Positions 1 to 8,295 of a stretch of DNA of 44,210 bases are shown piece by piece (positions within the stretch are counted from its first letter, which is position 1; every line of letters starts with the position of its first letter). The notes under the pieces were generated by a model. It searched no databases and was not told the origin of the DNA. It was given only the letters and a program-made list of their open reading frames with translations. The stretch lies in contig DJYG01000001.1 in NCBI GenBank assembly GCA_002450015.1, positions 1 to 44,210 on the forward strand, read 5' to 3'. The position numbers and the translations under genes were made by a program. The stretch comes from Cyanobacteria bacterium UBA6984 (lineage in GTDB: Bacteria; Cyanobacteriota; Vampirovibrionia; Gastranaerophilales; Gastranaerophilaceae).

Positions 1-13
1 TGTAGTTTTGTGG

Positions 14-53
14 AACTTTTGCTAACAAAAGTTTCCTCCGTCCGAGTAGGACG
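14..53. repeat. Two small hairpins upstream of prepilin A
   Basis: Two perfect inverted repeats lie back to back: AACTTTTG/CAAAAGTT (14-21 and 26-33, loop CTAA) and CGTCC/GGACG (39-43 and 49-53). Neither is followed by a T-run, so a terminator is not well supported. The A/G-rich leader just downstream (54-87) closely matches the leader of prepilin C at the other end of the window. The divergent part upstream of it differs between the two loci, which suggests that different repeat sequences sit in front of a shared leader. Confidence 0.45.
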
Positions 54-87
54 ATATAAATAAAGAAATAAAGAAAGGAAGAATAAC

Positions 88-819
88 ATGCTAAAAAAAA
101 TATTGTTCACTGTTCACAATTCACTGGATTGTTTGGCTCGGCAGAGTCGAAAATCCGCATTCACCCTAGCAGAAACATTGATTGTAATGGGCATAATAGG
201 TGTTGTTGCAGCATTGACACTTCCAAACTTAAACAGTTCAACCGGTGACAAAGAAAAAGTTGCTAAGGTTAAAAAGGTATATTCAAATTTAAATGATGCT
301 CTTGGTAGAGCACAAGCGGTATATGGACCATATAGCGAATGGTGCAGTAATTTCTGTATAGAACGTAAAATAGCACGTCTTTCTGAATTTTTAAAAACTT
401 CAAAAATATGCAATGTTTCTGATAGTTGCAATTTAGCTGTTGGCACACCTGGCACAGATGATTCTCCTGGGGGTGATATTAGTAATTACAATGGGGTAAT
501 ATTAGCAGATGGTACAGTTGTTGTAATACCTAATAACAATGGTGATATAAGGATAGATATTGATGGTCCAAACAAAGGTCCAAACATTGCTGGAAAAGAT
601 GTATTTGAATTTGGAATAAACGACAATGGAATTATAACAATGACTCTTAACGGTAAAGATACTAAATATGTTGAAAAATCAGGTAGTGGATATGCTGCGC
701 ACCAAGCCGCATCATGGATAATAAACTTTGGAAACATGGATTATTTAAAAACAACTGATGGAACTACGTGTCCTGATGGCACAAATCTTACGTTTGGTGG
801 TAATCATTCTTGTAAATAA
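88..819 (+). CDS. Type IV prepilin-like protein A (243 aa)
   Basis: Probable secreted or pilus-associated pilin-like protein. The N-terminus has a class III signal: a basic leader, then A24|FTLAE with Glu at mature position 5, followed by the hydrophobic helix, as cleaved and methylated by PilD-type peptidases. Position -1 is Ala rather than the usual Gly. The leader is long (24 aa), and its DNA at about 100-156 resembles a repeat element. The mature part has four Cys-bearing regions, a D-x-D-G-x-x-K-G motif near residue 155, and a C-terminal W-I-I-N-F-G-N-M-D-Y-L block ending in a Cys-containing tail. The start at 88 follows an AAGAAAGGAAG purine-rich site. Prepilin C (minus strand, far end) is its closest paralogue here, then prepilin B. 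The stop codon lies one base from that of the convergent decarboxylase-like gene. Whether it builds a pilus, serves as a minor pilin or belongs to a type II-like secretion system cannot be told from sequence. Confidence 0.88.
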   Translation: MLKKILFTVHNSLDCLARQSRKSAFTLAETLIVMGIIGVVAALTLPNLNSSTGDKEKVAKVKKVYSNLNDALGRAQAVYGPYSEWCSNFCIERKIARLSEFLKTSKICNVSDSCNLAVGTPGTDDSPGGDISNYNGVILADGTVVVIPNNNGDIRIDIDGPNKGPNIAGKDVFEFGINDNGIITMTLNGKDTKYVEKSGSGYAAHQAASWIINFGNMDYLKTTDGTTCPDGTNLTFGGNHSCK

Positions 820-820
820 T

Positions 821-1855
821 TTATATTTTTTTCAAAACTTTTTCAAGACGGTTTAACATTCGCTTATCTGTACCTAGTCCACAAATAAGCATTGTAGATT
901 TTTCGTTCGTTTTTTCATCTTCAATACCGTTTTCATAGAGTTTTTCGGATAATTCATAACCAGTTAAATTTTCTTTTTTTATTAAAATTTTTGTTAAATC
1001 ACCTTCGAAAAATTTTACACTTTTACAAATTTTCTTTAAATTTTGAATATTTTCAACTAATTCAGATATTTTTTTTCTGCCTTTTTTAGAATTTAGATAA
1101 TTTATATTTTTTTCTATTGTCATTAAAAGCGCATAGCTCGGAGATGTTGTTGAAATTTTTGAAAGAGCTGATTCAACGTCTAAATCTGTCGTTGTATGCA
1201 AGAGTGCTGTCGGATTAAGTCCGCCTGCGGTTTTATGCAAAGATTGAATTGTAAAATCAGCAATATTTACTGCACTTTGAGGCAATTTTTCACAAAACGG
1301 ATACAAAGCTCCATGAGCTTCATCCACTATTAAATATGCTCCGTATTTTTCACAAACTTTTTTTATTGAATTTATATCTGAAACTACACCTTCATAACTT
1401 GGTGATGTAATAATAACAGCTTTTATTTTTTTATTTGATAAATATTTTTCAAGTTCAATTGCAGTAATTGAATTATAAATTCCCCAATCAACATTTTTTT
1501 TTAATGTATAAAAAATAGGATTTGCACCTGCGAGTTCTACTGCATTTTTATGACATTGATGAGAATTATCCCAAATAAGAACATTTTCACCTTTATTTAC
1601 ACATGCCAGAACAGAAGCTATTATTCCACTTGTTGAACCATTTGTTAAAAATAAAGTTTTTTTAGTACCATATATTTTTGATGCTTTTTCTTGAGAAATT
1701 TTTAGAGCCGCCTGCGGATTATGAGTATCTGTTTCAGAAATATCAAATTTATAAAATTGCTGAAATTTTGAAGTTATAAAAAACTTTTGAGAATGACTTG
1801 GGGTAGTAAAGCACACTGTTTTATGCCTTTTTCTAAATAAGTTTGTTAAACTCAT
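821..1855 (-). CDS. Short PLP-dependent Orn/Lys/Arg decarboxylase-like protein (344 aa)
   Basis: Fold-type I PLP enzyme of the Orn/Lys/Arg decarboxylase major-domain family. Visible motifs are the N-terminal HNPQ-type segment near residue 45, the phosphate-binding TNGSTSG (71-77), the Asp of DEAHGA (178-183) expected to contact the PLP ring nitrogen, and the SLHKTAGG block with Lys208 as likely Schiff-base lysine. It is shorter than classical SpeA/CadA-type enzymes (about 480 aa or more) and seems to lack most of the C-terminal domain, so the substrate is unclear. Such short versions are common in Cyanobacteria and Firmicutes. The ATG overlaps the stop of the upstream membrane protein by one base, so the two are probably translationally coupled. 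Both lie at the end of the flagellar export cluster, which may be only positional. Confidence 0.85.
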   Translation of the reverse strand: MSLTNLFRKRHKTVCFTTPSHSQKFFITSKFQQFYKFDISETDTHNPQAALKISQEKASKIYGTKKTLFLTNGSTSGIIASVLACVNKGENVLIWDNSHQCHKNAVELAGANPIFYTLKKNVDWGIYNSITAIELEKYLSNKKIKAVIITSPSYEGVVSDINSIKKVCEKYGAYLIVDEAHGALYPFCEKLPQSAVNIADFTIQSLHKTAGGLNPTALLHTTTDLDVESALSKISTTSPSYALLMTIEKNINYLNSKKGRKKISELVENIQNLKKICKSVKFFEGDLTKILIKKENLTGYELSEKLYENGIEDEKTNEKSTMLICGLGTDKRMLNRLEKVLKKI

Positions 1856-2208
1856 TATTTATTTTCCGTTTCTATTTCACTTAAATCTGATTCGTTTAAC
1901 ATTAAATCTTCATTTTCAAGATTATCAAGACCTTCTTCTTTTAAAATTTCTTCCAAAAGTGAATTTGTATATCCTATACTTTTAGCTTTTTTTACAATTT
2001 TAGATGATTCTAAAACGCACCCTATAAGCCATCCTAAAACATACATTGCAGCAACTGCCGGAATTATTTTTATGCCTGAAGCAATCAATGAAGTATAAGT
2101 TATTCCTCCATTTTCATATAAAGCACACCCGCCAAAAATCAACAAAGATACACTTGCCATTAGCAATGATAAATTTTGTTTATATTGTATTTTTTTATTT
2201 ACTGCCAT
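1855..2208 (-). CDS. Small membrane protein (117 aa), function unknown
   Basis: I do not recognise the family. Two hydrophobic segments (about residues 13-30 and 42-65) suggest two membrane passes. An acidic cytoplasmic-type tail follows from residue 85, rich in Glu, Asp and Leu and predicted helical. A Cys follows two glycines in the first segment (GGC), but it is too deep for a typical lipobox. It sits between the PilZ protein and the decarboxylase-like gene and overlaps both by one base at stop/start junctions, so it belongs to the same transcript as flhA. Position and coupling suggest a flagellum- or motility-linked role; this is inference only. Confidence 0.7.
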   Translation of the reverse strand: MAVNKKIQYKQNLSLLMASVSLLIFGGCALYENGGITYTSLIASGIKIIPAVAAMYVLGWLIGCVLESSKIVKKAKSIGYTNSLLEEILKEEGLDNLENEDLMLNESDLSEIETENK

Positions 2209-2801
2209 TATTGATTTTTGGCTTCCATATTTTTATTCATACAGTATTGGATTAAAGACATTTTGTCAACGTTAACTTGATTTACAAAACGTCCTGAAAG
2301 CATGAACTTGCCTGTGTCCTGTTTTTCCATTCTTATAGGCTGCAACCAGCATTCTACTGTTTGGTCTTCACCAAGTTGAATTTTTATTTTATATTCTTGG
2401 TCTAAATTTATTGATAAATCTGTTCTAAATTTTAATCCACCGGCAGATAGGTCAACGGTCGAAATTTGATATTCATTTCCGTCTTTATCAACCATAGTAG
2501 TTTCTGTAAGAAATTGAATACGAGTAAATTGACGTCTTTGTAAAAATCTATGTTTAATAGGATTTTCAATAAACATTTCATTATTTTTTATTTCAGATGC
2601 AAATGATGAAAAGTACAAGATACCATTTGGTGTTTGTGAATAGAATTCGCAATACACTTTTTCTTTCAAACCAGTTGTTGGGTATTTCATTTTCATCCTA
2701 AATCCTTTTGGAGAAACTTCCGTAACCATTCCCTTGTTAGTATAATTAAAATTTCTTGGTACGATTGTTACATTTTGATCAATTTTTACAAGTTCATTCA
2801 T
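2208..2801 (-). CDS. PilZ-domain protein, YcgR-like (197 aa)
   Basis: Probable cyclic di-GMP effector. The C-terminal half carries both PilZ signatures: the RR...R arginine motif (RRQFTR, residues 89-94) and D-x-S-x-x-G (D117, S119, G122). The N-terminal ~85 residues form a beta-rich domain resembling the YcgR N-domain. YcgR-type proteins bind the flagellar motor when c-di-GMP is high and slow swimming. The gene starts 15 nt after the flhA stop, which supports a motility role. The start at 2801 is preceded by a purine-rich AAAGG site inside the flhA-PilZ gap. A type IV pilus role is an alternative, since the genome also encodes PilT and pilins. Confidence 0.88.
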   Translation of the reverse strand: MNELVKIDQNVTIVPRNFNYTNKGMVTEVSPKGFRMKMKYPTTGLKEKVYCEFYSQTPNGILYFSSFASEIKNNEMFIENPIKHRFLQRRQFTRIQFLTETTMVDKDGNEYQISTVDLSAGGLKFRTDLSINLDQEYKIKIQLGEDQTVECWLQPIRMEKQDTGKFMLSGRFVNQVNVDKMSLIQYCMNKNMEAKNQ

Positions 2802-2816
2802 GTTTATAAACCTTTC

Positions 2817-4919
2817 TTACACTGTACTTTTTGTCACTCTTACTATACCCACTGACTTTGTTTTTACATTTGAGCTAATTTCATTATACGACATAATTGA
2901 AAATTGTGGGTAATGATTTTCAATTAATCGTCTAAATGGTAATCTTATCGGCGAAGAACACAATATTACAGGCTGACAGCCGTATGTAGTAATAGCCTTT
3001 TGAATTTCTTGATTAAGACTTCCAAATAACAATTTTGAATATGTAGGATCAACCGAAAGATTTTGACCGTCAGGACTTATACCCTGAGCAAGAGTCCTTT
3101 CTACTTCCGGTGACAGTATAATAGCCATTAATTCACCATTATCAGCGACATTTTGTTTACAAATATTTCTTGCTAAAGATTCTCTAACTCTTTCTGTTAA
3201 GAAATTGTAATCTTTACTGAATTTTGATTGAAGACTTATTGTTTCTAATATTGTCTTCAAATCTCTTACGGTAACTCTTTCTCTCAAAAGGTTTTGAAGT
3301 ATTTGTTGAATATCACCGACTGTCATATCTTTTAACAAGTCATCTACATAACTGTCTGAAACTTCTTTTCTCAAATTATCAACAAGCTGTTGGACATCAT
3401 TTCTTGTAAGAATATCAGCAGCATTTTTCTTAATAACTTCTGTTAAATGAGTAGATACAACGGCAGATGGGCTAACTACCGTATAACCATAAGCTTCGGC
3501 ATAATCCTTCTGTTCTTCTTCAATCCATATTGCAGGAATACCAAATGCAGGATCAACAGCACTTATACCTTTAATATTCGGATTATCATCTCCGCCCATT
3601 GCGTTCATAGCAAGACTCCTATCCGGATAAACTTCTCCCGCTTCAACAGGTACACCTTTCAATTTAATTTGATATGTATTAGGAGATAACTGCAAATTAT
3701 CACGAACCCTTATCGATGGTAAAACAATACCTAAATCCAAGGCTGTTTGTCTTCTAATTTGCGCAATTCGTTCGAGTAAATCACCACCCATTTCAACATT
3801 TAAAAGAGGGACTAGTCTGTATCCGACTTCAATTTCGATAGTTTCAACAGCAAGAAGTTCCATAACACTTTCACGTGTTGCTTTTTTAGTTCTTTTACCT
3901 GATTTTTCAGCTTTTTCAGCAGCCTCTTTTGCTTTTGCTTCTTCTTCTTTTGCTCTCAATTGATTTGTATATTTGTAATAAGCCAATCCGCCTGAGCCTA
4001 AACCAATTACAAAAAACGGTATTGTTGGTAATCCCGGAATTATACCCATAAATAATAATAATCCTGAAACTACACCTAATACGCGCGGGTCAGAAAACAT
4101 TTCTTTTCCAATATCCTGAGATAAAGATTCATCTTTTCCACTTGCACGTGATACAATCAAACCTGTGGCAACTGAAATTAACAGTGCAGGAATTTGCGAA
4201 ACTAAACCATCTCCTACTGTTAAAATGGTATATGTAGTCAAAGCTGTTTGAAAATCCATTTTCATCATAACAAGCCCGATTATAAAACCACCTACAATAT
4301 TTATAACAGTAATTAAAATACCTGCGGTTGCATCACCTTTGACAAATTTTGAAGCACCATCCATTGTACCGTAGAAGTCTGTTTCTCTTTCCAAGGCTTT
4401 TCTTCTGCGCTTTGCCTCTTCATCATCTATAATTCCGGCATTTAAATCTGCGTCAATACTTAATTGTTTACCGGGCATCTTATCCAATGTAAAACGCGCA
4501 GTTACTTCAGCTACACGAGTTGCACCACCTGTAATTACCATAAAGTTGATTAAAACCAAAATTACAAAAATTACAAAACCAACAACATAATTACCACCAA
4601 CAACAAATTCTCCAAATGAATTAATTACACTACCTGCTTCTCCTGTCAAAAGAATAAGTCTTGTTGAACTTACGTTCAAACCTAATCTAAACAAAGTTGC
4701 AATAAGCAAAACTGTTGGAAAACTTGAATAATCTAAAGGCTCTTTTGTATATAAACAAACAAGTAAAATTATTACAGAAAGTGATATATTAACCGTCAAT
4801 AATATATCTAACAAAGCCGGAGGTAATGGAATTACCATCATACCAACAATAAACACAAGCCCTATGGCAAGTGAAATATCGCTGTTTTTTAATAATTCCG
4901 AAATTTTACCGAAATTCAT
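2817..4919 (-). CDS. flhA: Flagellar export gate protein FlhA (700 aa)
   Basis: Inner-membrane export-gate subunit of the flagellar type III secretion apparatus, thought to couple the proton gradient to export through a nonameric ring. The N-terminal ~320 residues contain about eight membrane segments. The FHIPEP-family loop lies near residues 130-175 (GGATRVAEVTARFTLD, MPGKQLSIDADLNAG). A Lys/Glu/Ala-rich linker (about 325-350) leads to the large cytoplasmic domain that docks export chaperones. Length matches the family. Context is the gene order fliP-fliQ-fliR-flhB-flhA, and no conflicting virulence T3SS genes are present, so a flagellar assignment is preferred over an injectisome homologue. 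Confidence 0.97.
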   Translation of the reverse strand: MNFGKISELLKNSDISLAIGLVFIVGMMVIPLPPALLDILLTVNISLSVIILLVCLYTKEPLDYSSFPTVLLIATLFRLGLNVSSTRLILLTGEAGSVINSFGEFVVGGNYVVGFVIFVILVLINFMVITGGATRVAEVTARFTLDKMPGKQLSIDADLNAGIIDDEEAKRRRKALERETDFYGTMDGASKFVKGDATAGILITVINIVGGFIIGLVMMKMDFQTALTTYTILTVGDGLVSQIPALLISVATGLIVSRASGKDESLSQDIGKEMFSDPRVLGVVSGLLLFMGIIPGLPTIPFFVIGLGSGGLAYYKYTNQLRAKEEEAKAKEAAEKAEKSGKRTKKATRESVMELLAVETIEIEVGYRLVPLLNVEMGGDLLERIAQIRRQTALDLGIVLPSIRVRDNLQLSPNTYQIKLKGVPVEAGEVYPDRSLAMNAMGGDDNPNIKGISAVDPAFGIPAIWIEEEQKDYAEAYGYTVVSPSAVVSTHLTEVIKKNAADILTRNDVQQLVDNLRKEVSDSYVDDLLKDMTVGDIQQILQNLLRERVTVRDLKTILETISLQSKFSKDYNFLTERVRESLARNICKQNVADNGELMAIILSPEVERTLAQGISPDGQNLSVDPTYSKLLFGSLNQEIQKAITTYGCQPVILCSSPIRLPFRRLIENHYPQFSIMSYNEISSNVKTKSVGIVRVTKSTV

Positions 4920-4936
4920 TTTACCCCAAGATTATT

Positions 4937-6013
4937 TTATCTTTTATTCTTATTGTAAACGTATGCAAGAATTTCTGCAACCGTTTGAAACATTTCTGAT
5001 GGTATTATACCACCAATTTCTACTAAATTGTATAGTGTTCTTGCAACAAGTCTGTTTTCAACAATTGGAATATTGTTGTTTTGTGCAATCTCTCTTATCT
5101 TAAACGCAATAAAATCAGCACCTTTCGCCACTACATAAGGAGCAGGTTGAACACTTCTATCATATTTTAATGCAACTGCATAATGTGTCGGATTTGTAAC
5201 AACTACATCAGCGGTCGGAACTGCTGCCATCATTTTTTGCTGTAAAAGCTTCATACCGAACGCTCTTATTTTACCTTTTATTTTTGGATCACCTTCAGTA
5301 TCTTTCATTTCATCTTTTACTTCCTGTTTAGTCATTTTTATAGATTTTTCAAATTGGTATGTTTGAAATTTCAAATCTAAAAAGCCAATAATAAGCATTG
5401 CTAAGCACATATTCAAAAACATTTGCGCCAAAATTGAACCTATAACATGGAAAACCACATTTGGATCTGCTCCCAAAAGAGCATACATATCATCTAACCT
5501 TGCATGCACAACAGAATATCCGCAAGCTCCAACTATAATTACTTTTAATAACGATTTAGCCAATTCCATAAGTTTTTGGGGTTCAAACGGATTTAATAAT
5601 CTTTTAAGACCATCAACCCATTTTTTAGGAGAAATATTATCAAACTTAGGTTTTATTTTTTCAAGTGCAAAAATTTGCCCAACTTGCATTCTTATTGCAA
5701 CAGCCGTTAAAATAAATACAGAACAAAAAAAAGGTAAAACAGCCTGAGCCAACAATTTTATATATGGAGCAATTATCCCTATAAATTCATTTGGATTATA
5801 GCTTATTGGATTTAAGTTAGTAAAAGCTTGATACATTGCAACAGTCATACGATTCATAATCCAACCTGACAAGACAAAAAGCATAACTATTCCGATAGTA
5901 ATAGTTACCGCAGACATTAAGTCTTTGCTTTTTGCTATATTACCCTTATCCCGCTCTTTTTGTCGTCTTCGGGGAGTGGCTGACTCGGTTCTTTCTGCTC
6001 CGTCATTTGCCAT
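4937..6013 (-). CDS. flhB: Flagellar export switch protein FlhB (358 aa)
   Basis: Membrane component that changes export specificity from rod/hook to filament substrates. The N-terminus has the conserved polar region (TESATPRRRQKERDKGNIAKS) followed by four hydrophobic segments. The cytoplasmic domain carries the autocleavage motif NPTH (274-277), cut between Asn and Pro in the family. Flanking residues (VVVTNPTHYAVALKYD) are canonical, so the switch should be functional. It follows fliR by 25 nt and precedes flhA by 17 nt, within one operon. Confidence 0.97.
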   Translation of the reverse strand: MANDGAERTESATPRRRQKERDKGNIAKSKDLMSAVTITIGIVMLFVLSGWIMNRMTVAMYQAFTNLNPISYNPNEFIGIIAPYIKLLAQAVLPFFCSVFILTAVAIRMQVGQIFALEKIKPKFDNISPKKWVDGLKRLLNPFEPQKLMELAKSLLKVIIVGACGYSVVHARLDDMYALLGADPNVVFHVIGSILAQMFLNMCLAMLIIGFLDLKFQTYQFEKSIKMTKQEVKDEMKDTEGDPKIKGKIRAFGMKLLQQKMMAAVPTADVVVTNPTHYAVALKYDRSVQPAPYVVAKGADFIAFKIREIAQNNNIPIVENRLVARTLYNLVEIGGIIPSEMFQTVAEILAYVYNKNKR

Positions 6014-6038
6014 TATATATTAACTTTAATCCTTTCTT

Positions 6039-6821
6039 TTAAAATATTAATGCTATTTGTGTAAGAATTTTTTCTAAAACTAACCTTGTATATTCTGTTA
6101 TCGGGCGCATAAATATCATGCACAATAGCAAACCTACAAACACTTTCAGAGGCATTGCAACCATAAAAATGTTCATTGTTGGCATTAATTTTGATACAAA
6201 GCCCAATAAAATATCTTTAATTAGCAAAATACTAAATATTGGCATTGAAATTCCAATGGCAATAGCAAACATTTGTCCTGTCATATATATAACTTTTTGC
6301 ACCAAAGCTCCATCAAAAATAAATGAATAACCAATAGGAACGTGTGCAAAACTACTATAAAGTGATGATAATAACCATTGATGGGCATTTAAACTTATAA
6401 ACACCATTGTAATTAATAAAGTAAATGCTTGAGAAATAATAGGTGATGCAGTTCCGGAAGCCGGATTTAAAGCTTGACTTATTGAAAGTCCCATCTGAAT
6501 AGAAAACATATTCGCACCTAATTCAGCTGCCATAAAAACTAAATTAGCACAAAAACCAATTATATAACCAATTGCAAATTCTTTAATTAAAATGCAACTC
6601 AAACCAACCATATCATGTGGCATTACAAAATTAGAATGTGCTTGTATAATTGGGAATAATATGAAAGCAATAAAAGCTGTTAACCAAATTTTAACTTGAG
6701 TTGGAATCGGATAAGTTGAATATAATGGTGCAGACGCAAACAATCCGCCAATTCTTACAAATACAGCAATAAATAACAATATATTAGCAGGAGAAAATAT
6801 TTGTAACAATGTAAAATCCAC
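6039..6821 (-). CDS. fliR: Flagellar export gate protein FliR (260 aa)
   Basis: Very hydrophobic protein with six or so membrane segments, of normal FliR length, and a conserved central stretch (EFAIGYIIGF, then the LGANMFSIQMGLS region) typical of the FliR/SpaR family. In known systems one FliR joins five FliP and four FliQ in the helical export-gate core. It starts 8 nt after the fliQ stop, so it is tightly coupled. FliR and FlhB are separate proteins here, not a fusion as in some clostridia. Confidence 0.95.
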   Translation of the reverse strand: MDFTLLQIFSPANILLFIAVFVRIGGLFASAPLYSTYPIPTQVKIWLTAFIAFILFPIIQAHSNFVMPHDMVGLSCILIKEFAIGYIIGFCANLVFMAAELGANMFSIQMGLSISQALNPASGTASPIISQAFTLLITMVFISLNAHQWLLSSLYSSFAHVPIGYSFIFDGALVQKVIYMTGQMFAIAIGISMPIFSILLIKDILLGFVSKLMPTMNIFMVAMPLKVFVGLLLCMIFMRPITEYTRLVLEKILTQIALIF

Positions 6822-6829
6822 AACTTACC

Positions 6830-7099
6830 TCAACTTATTAACCCCGGTATCATATTAAAAAATTCATTAACAGTAGAAATTGTAAGATTCATCATCCAAG
6901 GCATTAATATAATCAAAGTTAAAACCCCGATAATAATTTTAGGAACAATCGTTAAAGTTGATTCTTGGATTTGAGTAATAGTTTGAAAAATACTAACTGC
7001 TAATCCGACTATTACACCAACAACAAGGACAGGTGTAGATAATTCTAGCACAAGAACAAACATTTTTTGAAGTAAAGTTATAACTATATCTTGATTCAT
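6830..7099 (-). CDS. fliQ: Flagellar export gate protein FliQ (89 aa)
   Basis: Small protein with two transmembrane helices (about residues 14-40 and 50-75) and the FliQ core (VVGVIVGLAVSIFQTITQI then a PKII segment). It is a subunit of the FliPQR export gate. Length and position directly after fliP are canonical. It starts 15 nt after the fliP stop. Confidence 0.95.
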   Translation of the reverse strand: MNQDIVITLLQKMFVLVLELSTPVLVVGVIVGLAVSIFQTITQIQESTLTIVPKIIIGVLTLIILMPWMMNLTISTVNEFFNMIPGLIS

Positions 7100-7114
7100 T
7101 TAAAAACCTCAATT

Positions 7115-7879
7115 CTAAGAAGCAGCGGCAAAACCTTCAACTAACGATTTTATAATCAGATACCAACCGTCAACCATAACAAACATAATTAATTTAAAAG
7201 GTAAAGCGATAGTAGTTGGAGGCAAAAACATCATCCCCATGGAAACCAATACGCTTGATATTACAATATCAATAACCAGAAATGGTAAAAATATTACAAA
7301 ACCGATTTTAAATGCAGTATTAAGTTCACTAACAATGAATGACGGTATTAAAATGTATGTTGGAACATCATCCGTGTTTTTAGGTTTGTCAATTTTTGCC
7401 ATTTTTATAAACAATGCCAATTGTTTTTCATCAGTTTGCGCAAACATAAATGCTCTAACAGGTTTTAGCCCCAAATCTAAAGCTCTTTGTTGTGTAATTT
7501 GATTATTCATATAAGGCTGTAAGGCAGTGGTATTAATTTTATTAATAGTTGGCGCCATTACAAAAAATGTAAGAATTAATGCTAAACTAATTAAAACTTG
7601 ATTAGGAGGAAGTGAACCAGCTCCAAGAGCCTGTCTTGTTAAAGCAAGTACAATAACAATTCTAACAAAAGCCGTAGTCATAATAATTATACTTGGAGCA
7701 AGTGTTAAAATTGTTAACCAAATTAAAATTTGAATACCGTTTGAAAAATCTTGCGGAGTATTAGCTTGCTGCATACCGATATTAATATTAGGAAAAGAAA
7801 GTGCAGCATTTGCAACTTGTGCAGACATAAAAAATGTTGACAAAGCGAAAATAAATTTTTTAAATATATTTTTAAACAT
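7115..7879 (-). CDS. fliP: Flagellar export gate protein FliP (254 aa)
   Basis: First gene of the export-gate operon. An N-terminal signal peptide is visible (MFKNIFKKFIFALSTFFMSA, with cleavage near AQVANA), as is usual for FliP. Family blocks include FVRIVIVLALTRQALGAGS, PSFIVSELNTAFKIGF and LPFLVIDIVISSVLVSMGMM. No fliO or fliN/M is seen upstream; the next upstream gene on this strand is beyond tRNA-Leu. The operon therefore probably starts at fliP, with a promoter in the AT-rich stretch 7880-8010. TACAAT is present there on the minus strand at 7918-7923 but without a convincing -35 box. Confidence 0.96.
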   Translation of the reverse strand: MFKNIFKKFIFALSTFFMSAQVANAALSFPNINIGMQQANTPQDFSNGIQILIWLTILTLAPSIIIMTTAFVRIVIVLALTRQALGAGSLPPNQVLISLALILTFFVMAPTINKINTTALQPYMNNQITQQRALDLGLKPVRAFMFAQTDEKQLALFIKMAKIDKPKNTDDVPTYILIPSFIVSELNTAFKIGFVIFLPFLVIDIVISSVLVSMGMMFLPPTTIALPFKLIMFVMVDGWYLIIKSLVEGFAAAS

Positions 7880-8013
7880 TTTATCCCTATTCTAACTTGT
7901 GATAGCTATCCATATATATTGTAGCGTATGTAAAAAAACAGGTCTAATTATTAATTTTTTTTAATAATACAAAATTTATAAAAAATATATTTATGTTAAA
8001 ATAAAGTAAACAG

Positions 8014-8097
8014 GTCGGAGTGGTGAAATGGCAGACACGTGCGTTTCAGGTGCGTATGGAGAAATCCGTGGGGGTTCAAGTCCCCCCTTCGACACCA
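8014..8097 (+). tRNA. tRNA-Leu (anticodon CAG)
   Basis: Class II tRNA with encoded CCA. Acceptor stem GTCGGAG (8014-8020) pairs with CTTCGAC (8087-8093, one G-T wobble). Discriminator A is 8094 and CCA is 8095-8097. The anticodon loop TTCAGGT gives CAG at 8047-8049. The variable arm is GGA/TCC around GAAA. The T arm is GGGGG/CCCCC around TTCAAGT. The D arm GGTGAAATGGCAGACAC is typical for Leu. A strong hairpin terminator follows two bases later. Confidence 0.95.
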
Positions 8098-8098
8098 T

Positions 8099-8133
8099 AA
8101 AAGAGATATTGACTTATGTCAATATCTCTTTTA
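8099..8133 (+). terminator. Terminator after tRNA-Leu
   Basis: Perfect 14-bp inverted repeat (AAAAGAGATATTGA, 8099-8112, with its complement at 8119-8132, loop CTTATG) ending in a T-run. It would end the tRNA transcript. Confidence 0.88.
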
Positions 8134-8178
8134 TTCTGAAGTTGGGTAGGGCTGGAATCACCTTTATGGGGGTACAGC

Positions 8179-8291
8179 GAATTTTACGTAAGAGTGGAGT
8201 CGAGCGTAAGCGAGCGAACTCGAGTATGTGAGGACAAAGATTTGCGACAACGAAGTGAAGCAAATCACTTGTCCGAGAGGCAGTAAAATTC
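8179..8291. repeat. 113-nt composite palindromic element
   Basis: Non-coding segment closed by GAATTTTAC (8179-8187) and GTAAAATTC (8283-8291). Inside is a second long hairpin (GGACAA...GATTTGC / GCAAATC...TTGTCC, about 8232-8273) and a GC-richer block of repeated CGAGCG/GCGAGC words. Base composition differs sharply from the AT-rich surroundings. It resembles the element between rpsH and rplF (36701-36843): both contain GATTTGCG paired to GCAAATC, and GCGAAG-type words. I infer a palindromic, possibly mobile non-autonomous repeat or a structured RNA. No ORF in it is credible. Confidence 0.55.
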
Positions 8292-8295
8292 AAGA

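Noticed and set aside
8028..8231. 67-aa reading frame starting in tRNA-Leu
   Set aside because: It runs across the tRNA, its terminator and the palindromic element.
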